Positions 24,485 through 34,128 of a stretch of DNA of 64,000 nt are shown here, in pieces. A program made the translations under genes and the position numbers. The DNA is taken from the NCBI GenBank assembly GCA_017553785.1, contig JAFZKD010000099.1, forward strand, positions 29,473-93,472, in the 5' to 3' direction. Source of the stretch: Muribaculaceae bacterium (GTDB lineage: Bacteria > Bacteroidota > Bacteroidia > Bacteroidales > Muribaculaceae). Under the pieces are notes generated by a model. The model was not told the DNA's origin and made no database searches. It saw only the letters and a list, made by a program, of their open reading frames with translations. Position 1 is the stretch's first letter. Each line of letters opens with the position of its first letter.

Positions 24485-27400
24485 TTAGAAGTTCAGACTC
24501 AAACCGAGGATGAACGAGATGGGACGCGGGAAGATGTCGCCGCCGATACCACCGAAGATCTCGGGATCGATACCGTCATACTTGGTAATGCAGAACACGT
24601 TACTTACAGTGCCGTAAACACGACCGGCAACGCCCTCGTAGCCACCGTGCTTGAGCAAACCGGCGAAGCTGTAACCCAGTGTGATGTTGTCACACTTGAG
24701 GAACGAAGCGTTCTGTACCCAGTAGTCGGTCATGATAGTGTTGTTGTCATAGGTCTGCCAACCCAGTTCAACCGATTTGATGGGACGGTTGTTCAGGTAG
24801 AAGCCCGAAACAGCCTCAAGTACCGATGCGGTGCTGGTATTGTGGTAGCCCTGCATCACGTTGTTGAACATATAGTTGCCGATGCTGGCACGCAGGCTGA
24901 AGCCAAAGTCCCAGTTCTTCCAGTCGAGGCGCGAAGCCATACCCATGGTCACGGGTGCGTGCGGTGACTTGTAGAAGTACTTGTCCTCTTCGCTGATGAC
25001 GCCGTCACCGTTGCGGTCGACAACCTGGCCCTCTATAGGCTTGCCGTTCACGTCATAAACCTGCTGCAGGACATAGAAGCTACTTGCAGGATGTCCCACG
25101 GCGTGAGCCTGGACATTACCGTTGATACCGATGCCACCAGTCATAACCTTGAAGGACGGGTCTTTATCGAGAAGCTCGGTGATCTTGTTGCTGTTGTAGG
25201 TCACGTTGTAGTCGATGGTCCACAACAAGTCGGTGGTGGAAATGGCTTTCCAGTTCAACGAGAGCTCGATACCAGTGTTGCGCAGCGAACCGATGTTCTT
25301 GTAGAACGCGTTCCTGAAGCTGGTCAAAGCCGAGAGGGCAGTCCAGTTCAACAGATCGGTGGTCTTGCGATAGTACCAGTCGATGCTACCGCTCAGGCGC
25401 TGGTTCATGACACCCCAGTCAAGACCGATGTTGGTCGTCGTGGTGGTCTCCCACTTGAGCTCGGGGTTATAAACGTTGGGCCTGGCCTTGTCGCCAGTGC
25501 CGAGGAGGTCGTAGAACGAACCTACGCTACCGTTGCTGATAACGTAGTTATTGAAGTAGTTGTAGTCGCCGATGCCTTCCTGCTGACCGGTCTTACCCCA
25601 ACCGAGGCGCAGCTTCAGATCGCTGAAGGGACTGTCCTTCATGAAGTCTTCCTCATTGATCTTCCATGCAAATGCTGCCGACGGGAACATTGCCCAGTGC
25701 TTCTTGAAGCGGGACGAACCGTCATAACGCAGGGTGAAGGTCATCAGATAGCGGTTGTTATAAGTGTAATTGGCACGGCCAAAGAACGACACGAGGAAGT
25801 TCTCGGTACGATAGCCCTCACCATTATTCTGGCGGTAAACACCGTCACCATAGATCTTACCGGCTTTGGAGTCACCAATATTGTAATTGGCGCTGGGAAT
25901 CCATATGCCAGGAGCCACGTGCAATGCCTTCTCGCTATCTTCGTCGGTGAAGAAGAGTGCCGAGTTAGTGGGATAGGTACCCCAAGACTCATTATACTCC
26001 TTGCGCCAGTTGTGCTGCCACTCGTAACCAGCCATGATGTCGAAGTGGTGCTTGTCGTTGAAGTCCTTGTAATACTGGGCATAGGTACTCAACTGCAGGT
26101 TCTCCTTGGACTGGGTGTAGTAGCTGGTGTTGCCGTAGTAGTTCGAGGTATTGGAGATATTGGCGCTGATGTTGTGGCCATGACCGCCGGTGAAGTCACC
26201 ACCCAAAGTGAGGTGGAGCCTCAGGTCCTCGAAACCGTGGATCTTGTAATCAATGTCTGCACTGCCGATGAAGGCGTGTGACCAACCCGTGTTGTCATGG
26301 TTGTCGAGCATGGCGACGGGGTTATAAGGCGCGTTGCCGTTCTTGGTGTAGGGCCAAGCAGGGTCTGCGAGGTTATCCTGCATCCAGTCGAAGTAACCAC
26401 CCACACCAGCATACTTCGGGTCATTGGAATAGATGGGCTGTGTCGGGTCCATGCGCACGGCATTGCCCACAGCGCCGGTATCGGCCCAGCGTGACTTGGT
26501 CCATGCCAGTTTACCGTTAAGGTTCAGCGTCAGGTGGTCATCAAAGAACGAGGGGTTCAGGTTCAAGGCCGTAGTGAGACGCTTGAAGTCCGACGTCTTG
26601 AGGATACCTTGCTGATCGGTGTAGCCCACCGAAACGCGATAAGGCAGATATTGGCCAACCGAACCGGCAAGCGTAATGTTGTGGTCATGGCTCAGCGCGG
26701 TGCGGTAAATCTCATTCTGCCAGTCGGTGTTGGCGTTGCCCAGTAATGACAGGGCAGTCTCCTCACGGGAGTCGCCGGCAAAGATTTTCTTTACAAATGC
26801 ACGGTACTCATCACCGTCCATCACATCGATGGTTTTTTTCTTCATGCTCCAGGTAACGCTACCATTGTAAGCTACCTGGGGACGCTGGCCGCGACGGCCC
26901 TTCTTGGTGGTGATGATGATGACACCGTTAGAACCACGGCTACCGTAGATAGCGGTGGCAGAGGCGTCCTTCAACACGTTGAAACTCTCAATGTCCTGGG
27001 GGTTAACCAGTGACAAGGGGTTGGACAGACCGCTGACACCGTTATTATCCATGGCGATGCCATCGATAACGATGAGCGGGTTATTGCTGGCGTTAAGTGA
27101 CGAACCACCACGGATACGGATGGTGGAGCCACCACCGGGGGTACCGTCACCACTGGTGACGTTCACACCGGCAATCTTACCGCCGAGCATGTCCTGGGCG
27201 CTGACAACGACACCCTTGTTCTTGGCATCGGGTTTAAGCGCTGCCACCGAACCGGTCAAGTCGTTTTTCTTCACTACACCATAACCGATGACCACCAGAT
27301 TCTCAAGCATCTGGGTGCTCTCGGCAAGGGTAATCACTAATTCGCTGGCTGCGGTGACCTCATGTTCCTCGTAGCCGACAGACGAAATCAGGAGCTTGGC

Positions 27401-27619
27401 GCCCTGAGGCACACCTTCAAGGGTGAAGTAACCGTCAAAGTCGGTTGCAGTACCCATCTGTGTGCCAACGACACGAACACTCGCGCCGATCACAGGCTCG
27501 CCGGTAGCATCCTTTACAAGGCCATTCACAGTAATCTGTGCATAGCCCCCGAGTGACAGGAGAAGTCCCATCACAAGGGTTAGAATCCTAGACGGAATTC
27601 TGATGTTTACCTGCTTCAT
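24485..27619 (-). CDS. susC: SusC/RagA-family TonB-dependent outer-membrane transporter
   Basis: A 1044-residue TonB-linked importer for maltooligosaccharides. The signal peptide ends LLLSLGGYAQ. A carboxypeptidase-regulatory-like domain (VNGLVKDATGEPVIGASVRV) lies at about 30-110, the TonB-box region NLVVIGYG near 110, and the plug follows (GSSLNASNNPLIVIDGIAMD, ATAIYGSRGSNGVIIITTKK). The 22-strand barrel ends with a C-terminal Phe (GLSLNF). It is first in the sus operon, preceded by a TATATTTG box and, 56 nt further up, the LacI-type operator. The frame is intact, unlike the second SusC in this window. Confidence 0.96.
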   Translation of the reverse strand: MKQVNIRIPSRILTLVMGLLLSLGGYAQITVNGLVKDATGEPVIGASVRVVGTQMGTATDFDGYFTLEGVPQGAKLLISSVGYEEHEVTAASELVITLAESTQMLENLVVIGYGVVKKNDLTGSVAALKPDAKNKGVVVSAQDMLGGKIAGVNVTSGDGTPGGGSTIRIRGGSSLNASNNPLIVIDGIAMDNNGVSGLSNPLSLVNPQDIESFNVLKDASATAIYGSRGSNGVIIITTKKGRRGQRPQVAYNGSVTWSMKKKTIDVMDGDEYRAFVKKIFAGDSREETALSLLGNANTDWQNEIYRTALSHDHNITLAGSVGQYLPYRVSVGYTDQQGILKTSDFKRLTTALNLNPSFFDDHLTLNLNGKLAWTKSRWADTGAVGNAVRMDPTQPIYSNDPKYAGVGGYFDWMQDNLADPAWPYTKNGNAPYNPVAMLDNHDNTGWSHAFIGSADIDYKIHGFEDLRLHLTLGGDFTGGHGHNISANISNTSNYYGNTSYYTQSKENLQLSTYAQYYKDFNDKHHFDIMAGYEWQHNWRKEYNESWGTYPTNSALFFTDEDSEKALHVAPGIWIPSANYNIGDSKAGKIYGDGVYRQNNGEGYRTENFLVSFFGRANYTYNNRYLMTFTLRYDGSSRFKKHWAMFPSAAFAWKINEEDFMKDSPFSDLKLRLGWGKTGQQEGIGDYNYFNNYVISNGSVGSFYDLLGTGDKARPNVYNPELKWETTTTTNIGLDWGVMNQRLSGSIDWYYRKTTDLLNWTALSALTSFRNAFYKNIGSLRNTGIELSLNWKAISTTDLLWTIDYNVTYNSNKITELLDKDPSFKVMTGGIGINGNVQAHAVGHPASSFYVLQQVYDVNGKPIEGQVVDRNGDGVISEEDKYFYKSPHAPVTMGMASRLDWKNWDFGFSLRASIGNYMFNNVMQGYHNTSTASVLEAVSGFYLNNRPIKSVELGWQTYDNNTIMTDYWVQNASFLKCDNITLGYSFAGLLKHGGYEGVAGRVYGTVSNVFCITKYDGIDPEIFGGIGGDIFPRPISFILGLSLNF

Positions 27620-27746
27620 TTTAATTTTTTTAAAGTTAATATTATATTGGTAATCAATTAATTATTTTCTTAGCCCAAGGGTTCCCGACCGACGCGCTTA
27701 CCTGAAGACACGCACCAAGTCAAGAAAACACACGCCTAAATCATGG

Positions 27747-27754
27747 CAAATATA
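27747..27754 (-). promoter_or_regulatory. -7 box of susC
   Basis: TATATTTG on the minus strand, the same eight bases as at the amylase promoter, with no clear -33 element. Confidence 0.65.
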
Positions 27755-27810
27755 AGCAAAATCAAAATAATTTTCTTTAATTTATAATGTTAAAATCTTA
27801 ATTAATTACA

Positions 27811-27824
27811 TGCAATCGTTTGCG
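27811..27824. promoter_or_regulatory. LacI-type operator between susC and the regulator gene
   Basis: TGCAATCGTTTGCG lies 56 nt upstream of the susC -7 box. Its TTTG (27819-27822) also lies 20 nt before TATCTTCG at 27843-27850, the likely -7 box of the regulator gene, so the operator overlaps the regulator's own -33 element. Confidence 0.75.
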
Positions 27825-27842
27825 CAATTCAAAAAATAGCAT

Positions 27843-27850
27843 TATCTTCG
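27843..27850 (+). promoter_or_regulatory. -7-like box of the LacI-family regulator
   Basis: TATCTTCG, one base from the TAnnTTTG consensus, with a TTTG -33 element 20 nt upstream inside the operator; about 80 nt before the ATG. Confidence 0.45.
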
Positions 27851-27931
27851 CCCCCAGCTTTATGTTTTTGAATTTTTATTGATTGATTTCATTGCGTCAA
27901 CTATCCACATTTTTTACATTTTGAGCCAACA

Positions 27932-28963
27932 ATGAACGACAAGCAACAAATGACGATGAAGGATATCGCCCGGGAACTGGGCGTGTCGGTCGCTACGGTA
28001 TCACGCGCATTGAGTGATAGCCCCAGCATATCTCGTGAACGACGACAGGCGATTCAGCAATATGCCCGAGAACACAACTATTTTCCAAATGTCATTGCCG
28101 AGCAACTGCGCCACAGCCGCCGCAATTCATCACGGGCGATAGGGGTTATCGTACCCGAATTTGTACATTACTATTTCTCGTCGATTCTCGATGGAATCGA
28201 ATCCGAAGCTTCTTCACGGGGATATCAGATCATCGTCGCCAAGAGCAACGAAAGCTATGAACGGGAAGTCCAGATATGTGAGGCCATGCTCAAGAACAAG
28301 GTATGCGGTATCATCGTTTCGCAGGCCAAAGACACCGAGCAGTACGATCATTTCCTGCATTTGGAGGCTTCAGGCGTGCCGTTGGTTTTCTACGACAGAA
28401 TCTGCCCTGCCATCAATGCCAGCCGCGTTGTTGTCGATGACTATATGGGCACCTTGAATGCTGTCTCTCACCTGATTACCACTGGCTGCAAACGCATTGC
28501 TTTTTATGGCACATCAATGAATCTGGTCATCGGCAAGAACCGCTTCAACGGCTACCGTGATGCCCTGTACAAGCATGGGCTGACGCTCGACGAGTCACTG
28601 GTGCGCATCTGCGACAACCGGGCCGATGCCGAGCGCATTACCCCAGCCATGATGCGCATGGAGGACAGGCCCGACGCTTTCTTTGCGGTAAATGACGAGA
28701 CCGCGATCGGCATCCTCTCGGTGGTCAAGAGACTGGGATATATCGTCCCCGACGAGGTGAGTATCTGCGGCTTCACCAACGGTTTCCGCGCCACGGTATG
28801 CGATCCGATGCTAACAACGGTCGAGCAACGCGGCACCCAAGTCGGTAAAGAGGCAGCAGACATTCTGATCGGCCTTGTCGAGGGCACACTGCCTCCCGAA
28901 CATGCCGAAAAACGTATTGTCAAGACCCGACTTGTCGTACGCGGCACCACCCGACTCATGTAG
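27932..28963 (+). CDS. LacI-family transcriptional regulator of the starch genes
   Basis: A 343-residue LacI/GalR regulator. The N-terminal helix-turn-helix and hinge read KDIARELGVSVATVSRALS (residues about 10-28) followed by ISRERRQAIQQYAREHNYFP. The effector domain (from about residue 68, AIGVIVPEFVHYYFSSILDG) resembles periplasmic sugar-binding proteins; DAFFAVNDETAIGIL and ISICGFTNGF-type segments are present. It is divergent from susC, and its family's palindrome type occurs at three promoters of starch genes here. Constant upstream spacing suggests activation there, with autorepression at its own promoter. The inducer is probably maltose or a maltodextrin (inference). Confidence 0.9.
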   Translation: MNDKQQMTMKDIARELGVSVATVSRALSDSPSISRERRQAIQQYAREHNYFPNVIAEQLRHSRRNSSRAIGVIVPEFVHYYFSSILDGIESEASSRGYQIIVAKSNESYEREVQICEAMLKNKVCGIIVSQAKDTEQYDHFLHLEASGVPLVFYDRICPAINASRVVVDDYMGTLNAVSHLITTGCKRIAFYGTSMNLVIGKNRFNGYRDALYKHGLTLDESLVRICDNRADAERITPAMMRMEDRPDAFFAVNDETAIGILSVVKRLGYIVPDEVSICGFTNGFRATVCDPMLTTVEQRGTQVGKEAADILIGLVEGTLPPEHAEKRIVKTRLVVRGTTRLM

Positions 28964-29099
28964 CCCACCCCACTCTCGCCACAAAAAGCCCAGAAGCCGA
29001 CTCAACAACAATAAAGTTGTCAAAATTGTATTAAAAAAGCCACCGAGTCGACAAAGTAAAAGTTTTTAACATAACAGAATTATATAAAATCTTATAAAT

Positions 29100-30569
29100 A
29101 TGAGAATGATTGGGAAAAAAATCATTTTATGTGCTGTGATGGCAATAACTGCGCTTTGTGCGAGCGCTCAGCCTGAGAGACCCAAATTGGTTGTGGGTAT
29201 TGTTATTGATCAGATGAGGTGGGATTACCTCTACACCTATACTTGGGGAGAGCGTGGATTTAACACGCTGCTTACCGAGGGGTACCGCTGCAGCAATACC
29301 ATGGTAGACTATGTACCCACCATTACCGCCATTGGGCATGCCAGCATCTTTTCGGGCACGACGCCTGCTTTTCATGGCATTGCCGGCAACAGCTTCTCCA
29401 TCAACGGCAAGACCGTCTCGAGCGTACAAGACGATACTGAGCGCGCCGTCGGAGGCAACGATAAGACACAAGGCAAGTCACCGCGCAACCTCATCGCGAC
29501 CAACATCGCCGACCAGCTCTATCTAGCAACCGACTACAAGAGCCGCACCGTGGGTATCGCCCTCAAAGACCGTGCAGCCATCCTTCCCTCGGGTCATCAC
29601 CCTGTGGGTGCCTACTGGTTTGACGGCAACAGCAAGTCGTTTGTCACCAGCACTTACTACTGCAACAAACTGCCCAAGTGGGTCGCTGATTTCAACAAGC
29701 GCCAGCGCGATATACTCGCCAGCGACCTGTACAACACACCAGCTGGCACAACCATCACCTTCGCCCTCGCCGAGCAGGTCCTCATCAACGAGAAATTAGG
29801 ACAGGGCGAGGCGACCGACATGCTCACCATCAGCGTTTCCAACACCGACATGTGTGCCCATTATACGGGAAGCCATTCGCCTAAGCTGGACTCCATCTAC
29901 TGGCAGCTTGACAAGGAATTGGCCAACTTCATCGACTTTTTGGACCGTCGCATCGGCCGTGACAACTACCTGCTGTTCCTCACCGCCGACCATGGCGGCA
30001 CCCACGGGTGTACTCGAATGGAAGAGCACCACCTGCCCAACGGCGCATGGGAAAGCAGCGTGGCCAGAGAAGCAGCCAACAAAATACTCAAGGCGCAATA
30101 CGGTGTGGAGAATCTCATCAAAAAAGATCACGGCTTTACCTTCTATCTCAACCACGTGGCCATTGACTCGGCAGGACTTGACACCCACGAGGTCGCACAA
30201 TCGGCCTGTCGTGAATTGGCAAAAGCCGATGAGATAGAATGGGCCGTTGAGGTCGCCGACATTGACAACTGCCCTATGCCCTCATTCCTCAAGGAGCGCG
30301 TCAAATTGGGCTATTATCCCGGGCGCAGCGGTGACATCTACGTCATCCACCGCACGGGTGTGCAGTTGGGCAAGACCGAATCGGCAGGGTCCAACCATGG
30401 CACATGGAGTCAGAGCGACTCCCACATCCCCCTTATTTTCATGGGATGGCACATCACGCCAGGCGAGACCTCGAGACTCATCCACATGACCGACATCGCA
30501 GCAACCGTGTGCGCTTTGCTCCACATCCAGGCACCTGACGGCTGCATCGGCACTCCTATATTCGAATAA
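29100..30569 (+). CDS. alkaline phosphatase-superfamily protein (PafA-like phosphatase/phosphodiesterase)
   Basis: A 489-residue exported metalloenzyme; the signal peptide ends ALCASAQ. It follows the PafA-type pattern: metal ligand Asp in VVGIVIDQMRWDYL, the nucleophilic Thr in VPTITAIGHASIFSG, a KxR pair in ALKDRAAIL (the phosphate-contact pair in PafA monoesterases), NTDMCAHYTGSHSPKLD, FLTADHGGTHG and NHGTWSQSDSHIPLIF. It would release phosphate from phosphomonoesters in the periplasm. The KxR pair favours monoesterase over diesterase. It precedes the second SusC/SusD pair but has no clear shared promoter. It is slightly shorter than typical PafA. Confidence 0.87.
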   Translation: MRMIGKKIILCAVMAITALCASAQPERPKLVVGIVIDQMRWDYLYTYTWGERGFNTLLTEGYRCSNTMVDYVPTITAIGHASIFSGTTPAFHGIAGNSFSINGKTVSSVQDDTERAVGGNDKTQGKSPRNLIATNIADQLYLATDYKSRTVGIALKDRAAILPSGHHPVGAYWFDGNSKSFVTSTYYCNKLPKWVADFNKRQRDILASDLYNTPAGTTITFALAEQVLINEKLGQGEATDMLTISVSNTDMCAHYTGSHSPKLDSIYWQLDKELANFIDFLDRRIGRDNYLLFLTADHGGTHGCTRMEEHHLPNGAWESSVAREAANKILKAQYGVENLIKKDHGFTFYLNHVAIDSAGLDTHEVAQSACRELAKADEIEWAVEVADIDNCPMPSFLKERVKLGYYPGRSGDIYVIHRTGVQLGKTESAGSNHGTWSQSDSHIPLIFMGWHITPGETSRLIHMTDIAATVCALLHIQAPDGCIGTPIFE

Positions 30570-30675
30570 GACCTACTAAAATACATATTACCATTTTTGT
30601 CAATTATTCAATAATATTATTGTAATTTTGCATCATATTTATATTCAATAGTCGCATAATAGATTTGACAACCAT

Positions 30676-30683
30676 TATTTTTG
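30676..30683 (+). promoter_or_regulatory. -7 box of the second susC
   Basis: TATTTTTG, 27 nt before the ATG at 30711. An alternative TAATTTTG lies at 30623-30630. No LacI-type operator is nearby. Confidence 0.5.
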
Positions 30684-30710
30684 TAATATTAACTATAAAC
30701 TTAAACGTGT

Positions 30711-33700
30711 ATGAAAAGAATCTATTCACTGCTAGCGAGTCTGCTGCTTGTAAGCATGGCAGCGCTTGCGCAGGTCACTGTCCACGGCACCGTGGTGCAG
30801 GCAAGTGACAATGAACCTATCATCGGTGCGACAGTCACCGTTGTAGGCACTAAGACGGGAACCGCCACCGATCTGGATGGCCACTTCACCGTTACCGTGC
30901 CCAACTCTAACAGTCAACTCAACATTTCCTACATCGGCATGACGTCCGTCACTGTCAAGGCCGAGAACGGCATGGTTGTGGAATTGCACAGCAACACCCA
31001 AGACCTTGACGAGGTGGTGGTGGTGGCCTACGGTACCGCCAAGAAGAGCGAGCTCACCGGTGCTGTGTCACAGGTGACCTCCAAGCAGATTGAGGCCCGT
31101 CCCGTGACCACCGTCACCGCGGCTCTGGAGGGCACCACGACCGGTCTGGTGGTGAACTCCACCTACGGTCAGCCTGGTAACGACGCCTCAGTCCGCATCC
31201 GCGGTTTCGCCTCGATTACGGGTAACAACTCGCCGCTTTATGTAATCGACGGCGTCCCCTACGGCGGCAACATCAGCGACTTGAACAGTGCCGACATCGA
31301 GAGCGTCACCGTGTTGAAGGATGCTACCTCGTCATCGTTGTATGGTAACCGCGCCGGTAACGGTGTGATCCTGATCAACACCAAGAAGGGCCGCAACGAC
31401 AAGGTGCGCATCAATGCTTCGGTGATGATGGGTACCTACAACCGCGGTATCCCCGAGTATGACCGCATGGACGCCCGCCAGTGGATGAACGCCATGATGC
31501 AGAGTTATACCCGCGAGCACTTTGCAGCCGGCAACAGCGGCACCAATGCCGACGGCACACCCAAGACCATGTCTTGGAGCGAAGCCATGGCCAAGGCCAA
31601 TAGTGAAATCATCGGTTCTTATCTGCATACAACATCTTCAATCAGCCTGATGACAACCTATTCAACGGTTTCAGCCTGAGGAATGATGCCCAGATCAAGA
31701 GCGGCATCGCCAATGACCTAGACTGGTTCAAGGCGGCCATCCGCAGCGGCTTCCGTCAGGAGTACAACCTGAGTGGTGATGGCGGCAACCAGAAGGCCAA
31801 CTACTTCTTCAGCGCCGGCTACACCAAGGAGGACGGTTACACCAAGGAGTCGGGCTTTGAGCGCATGACCGGCCGCGCCAGCGTCAACCTGACCCCCAAC
31901 AACTGGTTCAAGGCCGGACTATCGGTAGCTGGATCACACCAGTTCATCCGCTACCACACCGACAGTGAGGGCAGTTACAAGAACGCATTTGGCTACTGCC
32001 GCAACATTGCTCCCATCTATCCGATCCACCTGCACGAGATGGATGGCACCAAGAGTCCTACCGGCGAGTACATCCTCGATGAGGAGGGCAACAAGATCTA
32101 CGACAGCGGCGACACCTTCGGCCGCACCCAGTACTCGGGCCGCCACTACCTGTGGGAGACCGAACTCGACATGGACAAGACCTATCGCAACACTTTGAAC
32201 CCGATGGGTCACATCACCCTTGTGCTGCCTTACGGATTTGACATCACCTTGAACGGCGACTTGAACGTGCGCAATTACGAGAACCGCACCTACAACAACG
32301 CCATCATCGGTGACGGTATGGGCAACAATGCCCGCACAAAGCGCACCATCTTACGCTACAAGAACTACACCTTCCAGCAACTGCTGAACTGGAAGCAGAC
32401 CTATGGCGACCTCCACTCGCTTGAGGTAATGCTCGGTCATGAGAACTACTACTACAAGTACAACTACTTGTATGGCTACAAGGCCAACGAGAGTCTTGCC
32501 GGACACATTGACATGATCAACTTCTCAGACATCCAGAACCTCTATGACTACGAGGAGAACGACCGCAAGGAGAGTTACCTGGGCCGCATCCGCTACGTCT
32601 ATGACGGCAAGTATGCTTTGGAGGGCACCTTCCGCCGTGACGGTAGTTCACGTTTCCATCCCGACCACCGCTGGGGTAACTTCTACAGCCTCGGTGCCAG
32701 TTGGATCTTGAGCCGTGAGAACTTCATCCGCAAGTATGAGTGGATCAACAACCTGAAACTGCGTGCCGCTTATGGTGAGGCCGCTAATGACCTTTCTTCC
32801 GGCTATTACAGTTACATGGCCCTGTATGACATCACCGTGAACGGTGGTATGGGTGCACTGGTGAAGAGCCAGTTGACCAACGAGATGCTGACCTGGGAGT
32901 CGGTAAGGAACTTTGACTTCGGTCTTGAAGGCCGTTTGTTCAACCGCTTGAACTTCAGCCTTGAGTACTTTATCAAGGGTTCGCACGACCTGATCTTCGA
33001 CCTTCGCCAGCCACTGTCGGCAGGTGCCACAAGCACCAGCGAAGCCGTTTCAGAGGTACAAATCAACCTGGGTAACATGGTGAACCGTGGTATTGAACTC
33101 TCGGCCGACGCCGACATCGTTTACACCCGTGACTTCCGCTTCAACCTGGGTCTGAACTTATCTTACCTCAAGAACAGGATCACCAAGATGCCGGACATTT
33201 ACAATGTTGGCGGCGAAAAGGACGAGTACAACGCAGGCATGCAGAACGGTCAGTACAACTACCGTGAAGGTAAATCCTTCTACTCATTCTACACCTACAC
33301 CTATAAGGGTATCGATGACATGACCGGTCAATCCCTCTATACCTTCAACGACCACGACTTCTATGTACCCGGCATGTTGAAGGCCAACGAGGACATCACC
33401 AACCGTGATGCTATCCCCGAGGGCGAGTACGTTGTTATCGACGGTGTCCCCTATGTTTACAAGCCCACGACCTATGGTAAGCGTGAGTGGCACGGCAGTG
33501 CAGTGCCCAAACTCTTTGGTAGTTTCATTCCCACCATCGACTACAAGAACTTTACCCTCACTGGTATTTTCACCTTCCAACTCGGTGGCAAGTGTATCGA
33601 CTGGACCTATCAGAGTCTGACCTCGATGGGCGGTTCTCCCAGTGCCATCCATGCCGACATGACCAACGCTTGGGTGAAGGACCTCGACGGCACCGTTGTC

Positions 33701-34087
33701 ACCTACACCGATGACCAGCTCAACGGCATGACCGTAACCAATGCCGATGGAGACTCCTATGTCAACTATCCCGCTAACCGTCTCGACCCCAACGGCACTC
33801 CCGCCGTTTATTCGGCCGACAACAGTTTCAACACTGCAGCCAGCAGCCGTTACATCACGTCGTCCAACTACTTCATTGTGAAGAATATCGGTCTGACCTA
33901 TCGTCTGCCGCGCACCATCCTGAATAAGATCGGTTTCACCAACATCGCGCTTATCGCTACGGTAGAGAACCTCTACACCAAGACAGCCCGCAAGGGTATG
34001 AACCCCCAGCAGAACTATAGCGGTTATGTGGGCGACTACTTGGTTACTCCTCGTGTTTACTCGTTCGGTGTGAAACTTGGTTTCTAA
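30711..34087 (+). pseudogene. SusC/RagA-family TonB-dependent transporter, frameshifted
   Basis: A full-length SusC split into two frames. Codons 1 to about 306 run from 30711 (signal peptide ending LAQ, carboxypeptidase-regulatory domain, TonB-box region EVVVVAYG, plug with SPLYVIDGVPYGG). After SYLH (31617-31628) the frame goes to a stop at 31677. The continuation YNIFNQPDDNLFNGFSLRND resumes in another frame from about 31628, and the barrel runs to 34087 (ending VKLGF). That frame is closed upstream by a TGA at 31604. One missing base near 31628 (CAT-TAC read as CATAC) explains it. The site is not a homopolymer. It may be a true mutation or an assembly error. A SusD partner follows. Confidence 0.9.
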
Positions 34088-34128
34088 TGGCACTACTTAT
34101 TGTTACATTTTTAAATTAGAATACAATT

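Larger units (their letters stand above)
27620..27931. other. 312-nt regulatory spacer between susC and the LacI-family gene
   Basis: AT-rich divergent control region. It holds the susC -7 box, one shared LacI-type operator and a -7-like box for the regulator, listed separately. No small gene is apparent. The transcript leader of susC would be about 120 nt. Confidence 0.7.

Noticed and set aside
25091-26281. 396-codon plus-strand frame opposite susC
   Set aside because: Antisense shadow of a complete TonB-dependent receptor; repetitive Val-rich composition is typical of antisense reading.
31607-31640. Programmed frameshift in the second SusC
   Set aside because: There is no slippery heptamer or downstream structure at the junction; a missing base is simpler.
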